Below are positions 49,942-50,013 of a DNA stretch of 50,013 nucleotides, one piece after another. The notes beneath the pieces were generated by a model, which had not been told where the DNA came from, ran no database searches, and worked only from the letters and a program-made list of their open reading frames with translations. This DNA comes from Dulcicalothrix desertica PCC 7102. GTDB lineage: Bacteria; Cyanobacteriota; Cyanobacteriia; Cyanobacteriales; Nostocaceae. The DNA lies in assembly GCF_003991905.1 (NCBI RefSeq), contig NZ_RSCL01000046.1:1-50013 (forward strand), read 5' to 3'. The translations under genes were made by a program, and so were the position numbers. Position 1 is the first letter of the stretch. Every line of letters begins with the position of its first letter.

Positions 49942-50013
49942 GTCGGCGCCAAAATTCCTAACTATGTAACGAAAAGTTAATAAGAGACGTTAGAGTTAAA
50001 TTTTACACGCTGT

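Overview
The window reads as a piece of a filamentous, probably heterocyst-forming cyanobacterial chromosome (Nostocales-like). Evidence: the 5' end of a cyanobacterial-type 16S rRNA gene; the dapF-hfq neighbourhood with a cyanobacterial-type Hfq; a DevBCA-type exporter; a SigG-type ECF sigma factor with its anti-sigma partner; a nitrate-type ABC transporter behind an NtcA-like promoter; an orphan NifX-like protein; a PEP-CTERM protein; and many small dispersed cyanobacterial repeats. The usual cyanobacterial HIP1 octamer (GCGATCGC) was not seen. Instead the 6-bp palindrome GGCGCC occurs roughly 85 times by eye, in an AT-rich background.

Layout. 1-4.0 kb: 16S rRNA start (minus), its leader, dapF, hfq and a Kef-type antiporter. 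4.1-9.3 kb: a PG-binding protein, then a TetR regulator facing a devBCA-type operon that carries two matching operator palindromes. 9.6-14.2 kb: an envelope/signalling block of M23 peptidase, ComFB (CdgR-like), L,D-transpeptidase, ECF sigma and anti-sigma. 14.2-18.1 kb: gamma-glutamylcyclotransferase-like protein, NifX-like protein, leuS. 18.1-21.2 kb: an FAD monooxygenase boxed in by composite repeats, then an ATPase/partner gene pair whose ATPase has lost its core by an internal deletion. 21.2-29 kb: second PG-binding protein, PEP-CTERM repeat protein, ilvA, an unknown protein, nitroreductase, histidine kinase. 29-34 kb: nitrate/bicarbonate-type ABC transporter (order permease, binding protein, ATPase) and an ArsB/SLC13-like permease.

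34-47 kb is the most unusual part. It is a Nif11/NHLP-type RiPP (ribosomal peptide natural product) locus. It encodes a Nif11-leader precursor ending in a double-glycine site, a three-protein NHLP export system (HlyD protein, C39 peptidase-ABC, second ABC protein), a GNAT-fold enzyme, a vanillyl-alcohol-oxidase-type flavoenzyme, an HExxH metalloenzyme candidate, a tandem TerB-like protein and an apparently broken 2OG-Fe(II) oxygenase. No lanthionine synthetase, YcaO or radical-SAM enzyme is present, and the core peptide has no cysteine. The block is bounded by a 53-bp direct repeat of the 3' end of the preceding permease gene. Its tailoring genes lack GGCGCC. Together these suggest an acquired island.

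47-50 kb: SNase-like protein, a small hypothetical, a Tat-exported aldo/keto reductase, and a decayed conflict-system pair (Trypco1-like protein frameshifted in a TA repeat, overlapping a truncated Mg-chelatase-like AAA ATPase). No tRNA, CRISPR array, intact transposase or integrase was seen.
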